Of a DNA stretch of 64,000 nt, positions 54,941 to 63,820 are shown piece by piece. Below the pieces are notes generated by a model that saw only the letters and a list, made by a program, of their open reading frames with translations, searched no databases and was not told where the DNA came from. Position numbers and translations under genes: made by a program. Location: positions 271,097 to 335,096 of the forward strand of contig NZ_JACHHN010000004.1 of the NCBI RefSeq assembly GCF_014202765.1, read 5' to 3'. Source of the stretch: Silvimonas terrae. GTDB lineage: Bacteria > Pseudomonadota > Gammaproteobacteria > Burkholderiales > Chitinibacteraceae. Position 1 is the first letter of the stretch; the number at the start of each line of letters is the position of its first letter.

Positions 54941-56116
54941 TCAGAAAAATTCAATGCCACCGGACGGGGCCGCCGCCACCGGGGCGCCGCCTTGCCCTTG
55001 ATGTGCGTAACGCTGTTCCAGCGTGGTATAGCTGCGTTCCAGATCGGCAAACCAGGTGCGTTCATCCGGCAAGGCCTGGCGCGACTCCAGCAAGCCCGCC
55101 AGTTTTTCCATATCCAGTTTCACGTGTTCCAGAATCTGGCTGATGCGATCCTGGAATTGCAGATTGACCAGCACCTGCTGGACTTCATGCTCGACCGCGC
55201 GACTTTCCTGTTCCAGTTGCCCCACCGTATCGGCCAACTGGCCTGCGGCCTGCTGGAAGTTCTCCACCACGCCACTGATCACGCCCTGGCTGTGCTCGAT
55301 CATGCGGGCTTCTTCTCTGGAGATATCGCTGGCGGCATTGAGCGCAGACTCAATGGTGTGATTGATCGATTCGATCTTGGTGGCAATACGTTTGCCGGTC
55401 TCGCCCGACATATTGGAGAGCTTGCGTACCTCATCGGCCACCACGGCAAAGCCGCGCCCGGCTTCACCGGCGCGGGCGGCTTCAATCGCGGCATTGAGCG
55501 CCAGCAAATTGGTCTGCCCGGCAATGTGCGCAACGTCTGCGGCCATACGCTGCAATTCCGCGTTGAACTGGCCCAGACCTTCGATTTCTTTCAGGAGGGT
55601 TTCGCGCGCCTGCAAGACCTCCTGCAAGGCGGCAATGATGCCGTCCAGCTGACTGCGGGCATCATCGATCATGTGCAGCATATTGCCGCCACTGCCCGAC
55701 GCCGCCAGCCCGACTGCCTGACCTAATTGCTGGTTGATGCCACCAAAGCGCACCACCAGATTGTCGACCGCATCCCGCGTCTGGCTGCGCGCCAGCTCGA
55801 TATTGCGGCCCCACAAGGGCACCACGCCGGTCACCAGTTCTGGCAAGCGCACGTACTTGGCGGCCACAGGTTCAACCGCCGCACTGACGTCCGCGACGTG
55901 GACATCAAGAGACGCGGTGCGCTGGCCCGATTGCATGACCAGCCAGCCGCCAATCGCCGCGACCACCAGGCCCAGCAACAGACCTTGCCACCAGACGCCT
56001 GCCAGCACACTGGCCAGCAGCAGATTGAAAAAACCCAGTACCGCCCAGGCGATTTGCTGTTGTTTCACCGCACTCCCCTTGCCATCAAGACCGGACACAA
56101 GCCCGAGCGATGACAC
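54941..56116 (-). CDS. Methyl-accepting chemotaxis-like protein without a periplasmic sensor domain
   Basis: 391 residues from a GTG at 56116 with GGAG at five bases; a GTG at 56068 with GGGGAG is an alternative. Two adjacent N-terminal membrane helices (about 22-62) form a hairpin with essentially no periplasmic loop. The cytoplasmic signalling domain (about 120-370) has [21 protein letters not shown], and the C-terminus is GGIEFF. It is the first gene of the cluster. It may sense membrane state or act as an adaptor. Confidence 0.87.
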   Translation of the reverse strand: MSSLGLVSGLDGKGSAVKQQQIAWAVLGFFNLLLASVLAGVWWQGLLLGLVVAAIGGWLVMQSGQRTASLDVHVADVSAAVEPVAAKYVRLPELVTGVVPLWGRNIELARSQTRDAVDNLVVRFGGINQQLGQAVGLAASGSGGNMLHMIDDARSQLDGIIAALQEVLQARETLLKEIEGLGQFNAELQRMAADVAHIAGQTNLLALNAAIEAARAGEAGRGFAVVADEVRKLSNMSGETGKRIATKIESINHTIESALNAASDISREEARMIEHSQGVISGVVENFQQAAGQLADTVGQLEQESRAVEHEVQQVLVNLQFQDRISQILEHVKLDMEKLAGLLESRQALPDERTWFADLERSYTTLEQRYAHQGQGGAPVAAAPSGGIEFF

Positions 56117-56604
56117 GCCTTCTCCCTCGATGGTCTGGAGAACCAGACCCGGTCACTAATATTTCATATTCAGTAAGTGAAGGAGACATTCATGATCAGC
56201 GCATCATGGTTTTGTAATTTTGTTCGGCACTCAGATATGAGAGTAAACAGGCAAGCCGATAAAGCAAGGCGCAGCCACATTTTTTAATGCCAGGCGTGCG
56301 CAAAGCCGGACAGGTGTTTGAAAACAAGCGGGAAAACCAGCATCAAGAACAGACCCTGCCAAGCGCTTTTTCAATACGCATCCGACAGTCGTAAGCTTTC
56401 AGCGGCGTTTTTTGCGCGCTGGATTGGCGACTCAAACTGACACCAGCCGCAGCAAAGGCCGTTGGCTGCTACTGCGGACGCGCGCCCTTGTCAGCCTGGC
56501 AGCGCGTTTCACCTCCTGACGGGCAGACCGGCAATCGCCCTGAATCGCCGCCGCGCACCGCGCCTCTACCATAAAAAAATGACAATAAGATGATGGAGGT
56601 GATT
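56117..56604. promoter_or_regulatory. Divergent region upstream of the chemosensory operon
   Basis: 488 bp between the first receptor gene and the CAP-domain gene. A perfect hairpin GGTCTGG-AGAA-CCAGACC (56132-56149) lies just upstream of the first start and would be in the operon leader. AT-rich stretches at 56157-56300 likely hold promoters. A short frame with a perfect ribosome site starts at 56192. Nothing else was recognised. Confidence 0.4.
56192..56287 (+). CDS. Candidate 31-residue small protein
   Basis: ATG at 56192 preceded by AAGGAG at seven-base spacing, the best ribosome site in this gap. The product starts MISASWFCNF and is basic toward its C-terminus (RRSHIF). It is divergent from the chemosensory cluster. 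No homology is recognised; the AT-rich location and good ribosome site argue for translation, the short length against certainty. Confidence 0.3.
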   Translation: MISASWFCNFVRHSDMRVNRQADKARRSHIF

Positions 56605-57624
56605 GTGGCGCAGCCTTTTCTGCCTGATCTCCGACGCGTGGCAGCACTGTGGCTTATCTGTAGCGCGTTGAGCGCCTGTGGGGGCGGTGGCGGCGATACG
56701 CAGCCCAGTGCCAGCAGCAACAGCAGCGAAAGCGCGGCCACCCCCGTCATCAGCACCGCTTTTGGCCCCATTAACACCAGCAACCGTGCCGAAGTGATGG
56801 CGCACTATTACAACGACTTTCTGACGCTGCAGGCCACGCCATTTTCCTGGACTGGCAACGTCAGCCAATGCAATGCCGGTGACACGCCGCTGAACTACAA
56901 GAACGCCGTGGTCAAGCTGGTGAACTACTACCGCGCCATGGCCGGGCTACCGGGTGACGTGACGCTCTCGCTGGATTTGTCGGCAGAGGCCCAACAAGCC
57001 GCGCTGATGATGGACGCCAACAGCGCACTCAGCCACGAACCGCCCACCACCTGGTTGTGTTACTCCGCAGCGGGCGCAACGGCGGCGGGCAGTTCGGACC
57101 TGTCGCTGGGCACCCCCAGCCTCAACCAGGGCATAGGCGGTATCCGCCTCTATATCACTGATCAGGGCATCACCACGCTGGGGCACCGGCGCTGGGTGCT
57201 GTATTCACGCCTGGCGGTCGTTGGCAGCGGCGACACCCCGCGCGCCGACGCGCTTTGGGTGGTGGGCAACGATGGCCCGGCGTACACGCCCGCCAATGGC
57301 ATTGCGTGGCCGCCCGCCGGTTACCTACCGCTGGATGATCACCTCTTTGTGCCCGCCACCATGCAATGGTCGTTTTCTTACCCAGGCGCGGATTTTTCAA
57401 CGGCCAGCGTGAGCATGACCGATGACAGCGGCCAACCCATCAGCCTTTCTGGCGCAGGGCAACTGGACGCCGGTTACGCCGACAACACCATCGGCTGGAA
57501 CATCAGCGGCACCGGCTGGAACCGCGCACCGGCCGATACCACGCTCCACGTCACCGTCAGCAACGTGCTCATCAACGGCGTTGCCCAATCGTTCAGCTAT
57601 ACCGTCACGTTTGTGTCACCGTGA
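56605..57624 (+). CDS. CAP/SCP-domain lipoprotein
   Basis: 339 residues from the GTG at 56605, preceded by GGAGG at five bases; in-frame ATGs at 56590 and 56593 lie within or before that ribosome site. Lipobox LSAC followed by a poly-Gly stretch and a Ser-rich linker. A CAP domain (about 70-220) has LVNYYRAMAGLPG, ALSHEPP and LGHRRWVLYSRL. A C-terminal beta-rich region follows (about 240-339). CAP proteins in bacteria are mostly uncharacterised; surface or periplasmic location is expected. Confidence 0.78.
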   Translation: MAQPFLPDLRRVAALWLICSALSACGGGGGDTQPSASSNSSESAATPVISTAFGPINTSNRAEVMAHYYNDFLTLQATPFSWTGNVSQCNAGDTPLNYKNAVVKLVNYYRAMAGLPGDVTLSLDLSAEAQQAALMMDANSALSHEPPTTWLCYSAAGATAAGSSDLSLGTPSLNQGIGGIRLYITDQGITTLGHRRWVLYSRLAVVGSGDTPRADALWVVGNDGPAYTPANGIAWPPAGYLPLDDHLFVPATMQWSFSYPGADFSTASVSMTDDSGQPISLSGAGQLDAGYADNTIGWNISGTGWNRAPADTTLHVTVSNVLINGVAQSFSYTVTFVSP

Positions 57625-58274
57625 GGTGAGGGGCGCAAAGGGGAGAGGAAAACAACCGCAACGGCCAGACCCCATGCTGGCTGTTGCGGTTTGACCTCTA
57701 GGGAATGAGTCTGGAGGTAGCCCGGATGAAGCCGAAGGCGGGAATCCGGGGCGACCCTGCGTGCATGAACGTTATTCTTTTTATGCATTGCAACCCCGGA
57801 TTCCCGGCCCTTGGCCTTCATCCGGGCTACGTGCCGGAACCTGCCGGCAAAGGCCACCTGCGGTGGCCGCGCTGGATTCCCGCCTTCGCGGGGGCCCGCC
57901 GAGGGGAATGACGAGGTGGAGATGCATGCCACCTGTGCCGTTGACGTTGCCTTTGACGTTGAGGTTGCTTTTGACTTGCCCTCCCCGTAAAAGCCCAGCG
58001 CCGAAGGAGTGGAGGGAGACCCAAGGCTCCCGATCAACTGAGGGAAGCCCGGAGGGCCGCCCGGCTGGGGTCGCCTTTCTTTGGTTCCTTTCTTTGGCGA
58101 AGCAAAGAAAGGGACGTGCTCCGGCCACCGCCGGTATCAAATGCTTTTCAAACCCGCGCCGCAAGGCGCTAACAACCTCGCAACAATATGAACCAGGCCC
58201 GCCACCCCGGATTCCCGGCCTACAGCCTCCATCCGGGCTACGAAGCTACGCTCCGAATCCACCCTGCATCCCCG
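57625..58274. repeat. Intergenic repeats with a long inverted repeat
   Basis: 650 bp with no supported gene. GTAGCCCGGATGAAG...GCGGGAATCCGGGG (57717-57752) and its inverse CCCCGGATTCCC...CTTCATCCGGGCTAC (about 57794-57831) flank about 40 bp, forming a long hairpin or miniature element. Related ends recur at 23437 and 58200-58241. Mosaic repeat R6 follows. Confidence 0.7.
57930..58172 (-). repeat. Mosaic intergenic repeat R6
   Basis: Minus-oriented, uninterrupted copy of the R1-type element, from the degenerate hexamer tract (AACGTC, AACGGC, AACCTC on the element strand, 57935-57970) to GCGCTAAC at the right. CCCCAGCC and GGGCGGCC are contiguous, giving the empty site for the module inserted in R3. 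Confidence 0.78.
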
Positions 58275-59081
58275 TCAGATCCGCGCTTTACTCCCCACCG
58301 CAAACAACAAATTGCGATACAGCAACAACGTCCCGTCTGCCTGCCGATATTGCGCCAGCGCAGCGTGAATATCGGTCAGCAACTGGCTGCGCACTGCCGG
58401 CAAAAACTCGTTCAGAAAGTTGCCAAACGAGCTGGCGGCAGAAAAATCCAGCACGGCCTGGGTATTGGGAAAACGGTCGGCAAAGCGGCGAATACGGATT
58501 TCATCCACCAGAAAACCCGCGTGTTCCAATTGCGTTGCCAGTTCGGCCAGGCTCACTTTGTACGGCGTGCTGCCAATGGCGTGGCCGCGTCCCAGGCCGG
58601 TTTGCCCAAGAATCTGGCTGATGATGCGCTGAATGTCGTGCGGCCGTTCCCGCGCCGCGCTGCTGATGGCAATGCGCCCGCCAGGCTTGAGCACGCGGAA
58701 CGCCTCGGCCAGCACGCGCGCCTTGTCGGGTAGCCAGTGATACACGCTGTTGAGCACCACCGCATCAAACTGACCATCTTGATAACGGCCCAGGTCTTCG
58801 CCCTGCCCCACTTCGGCAGTGTGGTTGGCAGAGGCGCGCTGCCGGGCAATGTCTACCCGCAGTGCCAGCGGCTCCAGGCCGGTCACGTGGCCTTGGGGGC
58901 CGACATAATGCCGGGCGGCCAGTTCGCTCAGGCGGCCGGTGCCGGCGCCAATATCCAGCAAGGTGTCACCGGGTTTGAGCGCCAGCGCTTGCAGCAGAAA
59001 CTGGCCGTGTTCGTATTGCGGATCGCTGATCTCATCGTACTGTTGCGCCAGTTCCGGCGTATCCAGGGTCAGGCTGGTCAT
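58275..59081 (-). CDS. Class I SAM-dependent methyltransferase
   Basis: 268 residues from the ATG at 59081, preceded by AAGGAGA. Motif I LLDIGAGTGRLSEL, motif II VTGLEPLALRVD, then FDAVVLNSVYHWL and the post-motif LKPGGRIAISSA. It belongs to the UbiE/ArsM-like Methyltransf_11 group. Substrate unknown. It lies 16 bp downstream of the nitroreductase gene on the same strand and is likely cotranscribed with it. Confidence 0.83.
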   Translation of the reverse strand: MTSLTLDTPELAQQYDEISDPQYEHGQFLLQALALKPGDTLLDIGAGTGRLSELAARHYVGPQGHVTGLEPLALRVDIARQRASANHTAEVGQGEDLGRYQDGQFDAVVLNSVYHWLPDKARVLAEAFRVLKPGGRIAISSAARERPHDIQRIISQILGQTGLGRGHAIGSTPYKVSLAELATQLEHAGFLVDEIRIRRFADRFPNTQAVLDFSAASSFGNFLNEFLPAVRSQLLTDIHAALAQYRQADGTLLLYRNLLFAVGSKARI

Positions 59082-59097
59082 GCGGTTCTCCTTGTGT

Positions 59098-59901
59098 TCA
59101 GACGAGGCCAAAACCCAGGGTTTTGGCGGCCTCAGCGAGGCGGTCGCGGCCATTGAGGGCGGCAGCATCTTTTACGCGGGCCAGCACGTGTTGCGACCAC
59201 GGCACGGGCGGCAGGCCCTGACTGGCATAGAACGCTTTGAGGATTTCGTCATAGCTGGCAATCCCGGCGGCCTCCGCTGCGCTTTCGTACTGTTCGTGAT
59301 GCAGCACCACGCTTTGCGGCAGGCGTGGCTTGACCGCGGCCGGTCGGGCCGGGTCAGGCGTCCCCACCACCAGGCCAAACACCGGGAACACCTGGGCGGG
59401 CAGATTCAGTTCGGCCGACACGGCTTCAGGCTGGTTGCGGATAGCGCCAATGTAGACGGTGCCCAGTCCCAGCGACTCGGCGGCGGCCACCACGTTTTGC
59501 GCTGCCAGCGCGGCGTCGATCGCCGCCAGCAAAAAGGACTCCAGATACTGCAAGCCGCCCACGGCTTGTTGCTGGCGTTCTGCCGTGCGTTCGAGGCGGG
59601 ATAAATCCGCCAGGAAGACCAGCAATAACGGTGCTTCCTTGATATGCGCCTGATTGGCGGCCAGCGCGGCCAGCCGTTGCTTGCGCGCCGGGTCACGCAC
59701 GGCCACCACACTCCAGGCTTGCAGGTTTGAAGAGGTTGCGGCCGACTGGGCCGCCCCCACCAGCACGCTCAAGGTTTCCTCGGTCACCGCAGCGGGCAAA
59801 AAAGCCCGCACAGAGCGGTGGGACAACAGTGTTTGCAACGTGGCATTCAGGGGTTCGGTGGCGGTCTGTGCGCTGCCATAGCGCGCTTGAATCAGGCTCA
59901 T
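59098..59901 (-). CDS. Nitroreductase-family NAD(P)H:FMN oxidoreductase
   Basis: 267 residues from the ATG at 59901, preceded by GGAG. FMN-binding features include LLSHRSVRAFLP at the N-terminus, AQSAATSSNLQAW and GTVYIGAIRN, and the NfsA/Frp-like C-terminal extension. It reduces nitro compounds, quinones or flavin. It is divergent from a porin and ABC transporter operon that resembles sulfonate uptake. Flavin reductases often partner with sulfonate monooxygenases, but none is visible here. Confidence 0.85.
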   Translation of the reverse strand: MSLIQARYGSAQTATEPLNATLQTLLSHRSVRAFLPAAVTEETLSVLVGAAQSAATSSNLQAWSVVAVRDPARKQRLAALAANQAHIKEAPLLLVFLADLSRLERTAERQQQAVGGLQYLESFLLAAIDAALAAQNVVAAAESLGLGTVYIGAIRNQPEAVSAELNLPAQVFPVFGLVVGTPDPARPAAVKPRLPQSVVLHHEQYESAAEAAGIASYDEILKAFYASQGLPPVPWSQHVLARVKDAAALNGRDRLAEAAKTLGFGLV

Positions 59902-60303
59902 GAATACTCCAGCGGGTAAGGGTCGGTCCTTCTCAGCAATGACCATTCCAGCCCGCCAGGGCGCCCATTGCGCCTTTCGCCCAGCGGATTTGCCGCCGTG
60001 CTGTGGGGAAGGCTGCACCGATCGCCACAAACTGTTTGATTCGCCACATCCCCGATGGCTGGGTCAGCACCGACTGTGCGTCTTATTCCATATTTTTCTA
60101 ACAAATCCACTCTGGCACGAACTCTGCTTATAAGGCTTCCACCCGCCCGAGCGGTGCCTATCCGGAGAAGGCCATGCAGTTATTGATCGCCCACTGTAGT
60201 CCGCTGTTTGCCTGGTGTGATCGCCAGCCAGGCCAGCCGCACACAACACCAACATTACGCGGCCAGCACCGCCGCACTGACTTGATCAAGGGATACGCTG
60301 AGC
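59902..60303. promoter_or_regulatory. Divergent region between the nitroreductase and porin genes
   Basis: 402 bp. The plus-strand side holds a sigma-54 promoter candidate at 60113-60128. Between it and the porin start is a leader of about 165 bases. A 74-codon frame beginning at 60174 is preceded by GGAGAAGG but overlaps the porin gene and is not accepted as a gene. Confidence 0.45.
60113..60128 (+). promoter_or_regulatory. Candidate sigma-54 promoter of the porin-ABC operon
   Basis: TGGCACG-AACT-CTGCT matches the sigma-54 consensus TGGCACG-N4-TTGCW with one mismatch. The invariant GG (60114-60115) and GC (60126-60127) are at the correct spacing. Transcription would begin near 60140, about 165 bases before the porin gene. 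Confidence 0.6.
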
Positions 60304-61797
60304 ATGCAATTATCAAAAAAACACCGGAAAAAACTGGTGGTGGGCGCCAGCTTGCTGGCCCTGGCCGGCACCAGCCACGCCGCCGCACCCAGCACTGAAG
60401 AGCTGGAAAAAAAGATCGAGGCGCTACAAGCCGCAGTAGACAGTCTCAAGCAGCAGTTGCAAGCGCAAAAAACCGCCACGGCACCGACGCCCGCGCCCGC
60501 TGTCGTCGCCACAGCACCGGCGGCCAGTGCCGAGGGGGATGTCGATCCGGCCAGCCAGACCGCCACCCGCCAGGATATTGATGGCCTGCGTGCTGACCTG
60601 GAAAACTACAAGTATCAGCAGCAACACGATCACGACACCGCGCAAGCGCTCACGCTGCGTAACACCAATATCAACGGCACCATCCAGACCCGCTATGCCG
60701 TGGACACCCCGGCCGTGAGCGGTGGTGCGGCATCCCCATCCAGCCCGCGCAATTCCGGTTTCAGTATTCCACTGGCGCTGGTGTCGTTCTCCGGCAGTCT
60801 GTACAAGGATTACAAAGAAGGCCGCAATCTGGATTACCGCTTGCAACTGGGTTATGCCCAAAGCAGCCCGCCTTCGGCCAATGCGTATTTCAATGTGCAG
60901 GATGCTTATCTGCGCTACAGCCCCGTTCCCAGCGGTGGCGATCTGGAAAACCCCATTTTCAACCTGACCCTGGGTCAGCAATTGCTGCCATTCGGGCTGG
61001 AAATCCAGACGGATGAATCCTTGCGTCCGGTCATTAACAACGCCCAGTTCCTCAACGGCACGGGTCTGGGTTTCCGCCAGATCGGGCTCGTCGCCCGTGG
61101 CGATTTCTCGCCCAACGTCGATTACTCGTCCAATTACCGCGCGCCGTTGTTTGAGTACGCCATCGGCGTGGTGAACGGCAGCGGCCCCAACGTGCAGGAC
61201 AACAATAACAACAAGGGTTTCGTGGCCCGCGCCACCTACACCCTGCCGGTGGATTACACCAGCTGGCTGCGCGAGTTGAAGATTGGCGCCTCTTATTACC
61301 AGGGTGGTCTGAGCCTGTTGAACGGCACGACCGCCGTTAACCCATTGGGATACGACCACTTCTACGGCGTGGACGTGTACTACAACCACTTCCCGTTTGG
61401 CGCGACGTATGAATATGTGCAGGCCCGCAACAAAGACGCCATCAGCGGCGTGGGCACGCCGGGCGTGAAGGGCACCAGCCAGACGCTGACTGCGTTCTAT
61501 ACGTGGGGCGAGCAGTTCCTCAACAGCTCCAAGAGTCAGGCCAAGTATGACGATTACTGGCCCAAGTCTTACCAGGCCTTTGCCCGCTGGGATCAGTGGA
61601 ACCCGAACGTCGATCTGTCTGCTGCCAAGAGCGCCAAATCAACCATCGCCACGGTGGGGCTGAATGTGTTCTTTGCCCAGACCACCAAGTTCCAGCTCAA
61701 CTTGAACCGCTACCTGTACGAGAACGCGGCCGTCGCCAACCCGGCGACCAAGTCCGATATCTCCGAGCTGTTGGCGCAGTTCCAGTTCGGCTTCTAA
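60304..61797 (+). CDS. OprP/OprO-family outer-membrane porin
   Basis: 497 residues. A signal peptide ending near AGTSHA-AA precedes a short coiled coil (about 32-57), which in this porin type holds the trimer, then a linker and a 16-strand barrel (about 120-497). It ends in a terminal Phe (FQFGF). The barrel resembles the anion-selective OprP/phosphate-selective porin family. Followed by a periplasmic binding protein and permease genes, it probably lets an anionic substrate (sulfonate or similar) cross the outer membrane. Confidence 0.85.
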   Translation: MQLSKKHRKKLVVGASLLALAGTSHAAAPSTEELEKKIEALQAAVDSLKQQLQAQKTATAPTPAPAVVATAPAASAEGDVDPASQTATRQDIDGLRADLENYKYQQQHDHDTAQALTLRNTNINGTIQTRYAVDTPAVSGGAASPSSPRNSGFSIPLALVSFSGSLYKDYKEGRNLDYRLQLGYAQSSPPSANAYFNVQDAYLRYSPVPSGGDLENPIFNLTLGQQLLPFGLEIQTDESLRPVINNAQFLNGTGLGFRQIGLVARGDFSPNVDYSSNYRAPLFEYAIGVVNGSGPNVQDNNNNKGFVARATYTLPVDYTSWLRELKIGASYYQGGLSLLNGTTAVNPLGYDHFYGVDVYYNHFPFGATYEYVQARNKDAISGVGTPGVKGTSQTLTAFYTWGEQFLNSSKSQAKYDDYWPKSYQAFARWDQWNPNVDLSAAKSAKSTIATVGLNVFFAQTTKFQLNLNRYLYENAAVANPATKSDISELLAQFQFGF

Positions 61798-61840
61798 GCG
61801 CCCGCCGGATAACAAAAAACCGCAAACCACAGGACACATC

Positions 61841-62905
61841 ATGAAACAGCATTTCTTGCGTACCCTGGCCACTTTTGCCCTGGCCGCACTGACCCTGGCC
61901 ACACCGGCGCATGCCGAAGACAAACCCACCGTGATCCGCATTGCCTACCCGGGCGCCGGCACTGGCGGGCGCCCGTTGGGAGATACCAACTTTATTGCTT
62001 CGGCCAACTATCTGTCGGCGCTGGAAAAAGAGTTCAAGGCCGATGGCATCAAGGTGCAGTGGACGTTCTTCCCCGGCGCCGGCCCGGCCGTGAATGAACA
62101 GGCCGCCAATGGTCTGGTGGACTTCGCCTTTCATGGCGACTTGCCGCTGATTGTGGGCCGTTCTACCGGTATTTCTCATCACATCATCCTGGGCGTGAGC
62201 CGCTTTGGCCCGACCTACGTGGTGGCCCCGGTGGATAGCCAGGCCAAAAACATCCAGGACCTGAAGGGCAAGACGCTCTCCACCTTCAAGGGTACGGCCA
62301 ACCAGCTGGTGCTGGATCGTGTACTGGAAGCCAATGGCCTGACTGAAAAAGACTTCACCATCCTGACCCAGAACGCCGACAACCAGAAGGCGTCGCTGGC
62401 GACCAAAACCATTGATGGCACGATTATTTCGCCATGGGATCTGGAAGCACGCGGTATTGCCAAGCGTGTACTGACCATTCCGCGTGATCCCAAAATCTCT
62501 TCAGTCAGCACCTTCTGGGTGAGTACGGACTTTGAGAAAAAGTATCCGCAGATCGTGCAGCGCGTCGTGAACGCCCTGGTGAAAACCGCGCAGTGGAGTG
62601 CGGATGAAGCTAACCGCGACAAGTTGTTCCACCAATGGGCGCAGTCTGGCAATACCGGCTATGGCGACTTTGTGAAGAACTATCAGAACTATCAGCTCAA
62701 GGAAATCAACAACCCGCTGCTGGATGACTACTACCGCGCCACGCTGCAAAAATCGGTGAACGAAGCCAAGCGTTACAAGCTGATCCGCCACGACGTCAGC
62801 CTGGATGGCTGGATTGAGCCCAAATACCTGGAAACAGCGCTCAAAGAACAGCATCTTGAGCACTACTGGGACGAATACGACGCCAACGGCAATATCAAGA
62901 AATAG
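61841..62905 (+). CDS. Periplasmic substrate-binding protein, sulfonate/taurine-type (SsuA/NMT1 family)
   Basis: 354 residues; AGGA precedes the ATG and a signal peptide ends near TPAHA-ED. The SsuA/TauA/NMT1 fold is seen in IRIAYPG at the start, GLVDFAFHGDLPLIVGR, LKGKTLSTFKGTANQLVLDRVL and KTIDGTIISPWDLEARG. It probably binds an aliphatic sulfonate; nitrate or another anion is possible. It is somewhat longer than E. coli SsuA. It lies directly after the porin gene (43 bp) and before the permease. Confidence 0.87.
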   Translation: MKQHFLRTLATFALAALTLATPAHAEDKPTVIRIAYPGAGTGGRPLGDTNFIASANYLSALEKEFKADGIKVQWTFFPGAGPAVNEQAANGLVDFAFHGDLPLIVGRSTGISHHIILGVSRFGPTYVVAPVDSQAKNIQDLKGKTLSTFKGTANQLVLDRVLEANGLTEKDFTILTQNADNQKASLATKTIDGTIISPWDLEARGIAKRVLTIPRDPKISSVSTFWVSTDFEKKYPQIVQRVVNALVKTAQWSADEANRDKLFHQWAQSGNTGYGDFVKNYQNYQLKEINNPLLDDYYRATLQKSVNEAKRYKLIRHDVSLDGWIEPKYLETALKEQHLEHYWDEYDANGNIKK

Positions 62906-62967
62906 AAACAACCAGTACCTGGCCCGCCACCGGGTTCTGGTGGCGGGCGTTGACCGGAGTTGCGTTC

Positions 62968-63810
62968 ATGTCTGCTGATAGTTCTACCGCCGTTATCCTG
63001 CCGGCGCCTGCCGCCGCAACGCCGCGTACTGCGCCGCTGGCCGGCGTGCTGGTCAAAACCGGTCACGTGCTGGTCGGCGCCATTGTGCCGTTGCTGCTGC
63101 TGGCCTTATGGCAGCACGCCGCCAGCGCGCACTGGCTGCCGGTGCAATTGTTGCCCTCGCCTGCGCTGGTGTATGCCTCGTTCATTGACCTGTGGCAAAG
63201 CGGCGATCTGACCAGCAACCTTGCCATCAGCCTCAAGCGCGTGGGCTGGAGTTTGTTGCTGGGCGGGGGCGCCGGACTGGTGCTGGGCGTACTGTTCGGT
63301 TTTTCCCGCCGCGCCCGTGCTTATCTGTACCCGACGTTCGAGGTGGTGGCGCAGTTTCCGGTGATTGGCTGGATTCCGCTGTTGATCATCTTTGTCGGCA
63401 TTGGCGAGCCCCTCAAGGTGCTGGCGATCTCGCTAGCCGTGATCGTGCCGGTGACGGTGCAAACCACCAAAGGCATCGCCCAGGTGCCGCGCCCCTTGCT
63501 GGATGTCGCCCGCGTTTACCGTTTCAGCCTCGCACAAACCATCACCCGCGTGGTACTGCCCAGCGCCCTGCCTACCCTCTTCAATGGCTTGCGCCAGGCC
63601 GTCATGCAAGCGTGGCTGGCCCTGGTGTTTGTGGAGTTGCTGGCCGCCGGGGAAGGCGTGGGTTATCTGATGGTTTGGGGGCGGCAGTTGCTGCAACTGG
63701 ATCTGGTGGTGGTCGCCATGATCCTGATCGGCCTGGTTGGGGTGGTGTTGGACCGGCTACTGGCCGTGCTTGAGCACCGGCTGCAACGCTGGCGTCGTAA
63801 CGCATTTTAA
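62968..63810 (+). CDS. ABC transporter permease, SsuC/TauC type
   Basis: 280 residues from the ATG at 62968, preceded by CGGAG; an upstream in-frame TTG is less likely. About six membrane helices, with the BPD_transp_1 region and the EAA-like segment in DVARVYRFSLAQTITRVVLPSALPTLFNGLRQA. It forms the channel for the substrate bound by the upstream protein. A second permease gene begins 10 bases after its stop. Confidence 0.9.
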   Translation: MSADSSTAVILPAPAAATPRTAPLAGVLVKTGHVLVGAIVPLLLLALWQHAASAHWLPVQLLPSPALVYASFIDLWQSGDLTSNLAISLKRVGWSLLLGGGAGLVLGVLFGFSRRARAYLYPTFEVVAQFPVIGWIPLLIIFVGIGEPLKVLAISLAVIVPVTVQTTKGIAQVPRPLLDVARVYRFSLAQTITRVVLPSALPTLFNGLRQAVMQAWLALVFVELLAAGEGVGYLMVWGRQLLQLDLVVVAMILIGLVGVVLDRLLAVLEHRLQRWRRNAF

Positions 63811-63820
63811 GGAGAACGCC

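Noticed and set aside
60174-60398. 74-codon plus-strand frame starting MQLLIAHC with GGAGAAGG upstream
   Set aside because: It overlaps the first 95 bases of the porin gene in another frame and its second half reads as a shadow (KTGGGRQLAGPGRHQPRRRTQH). At most a leader peptide.
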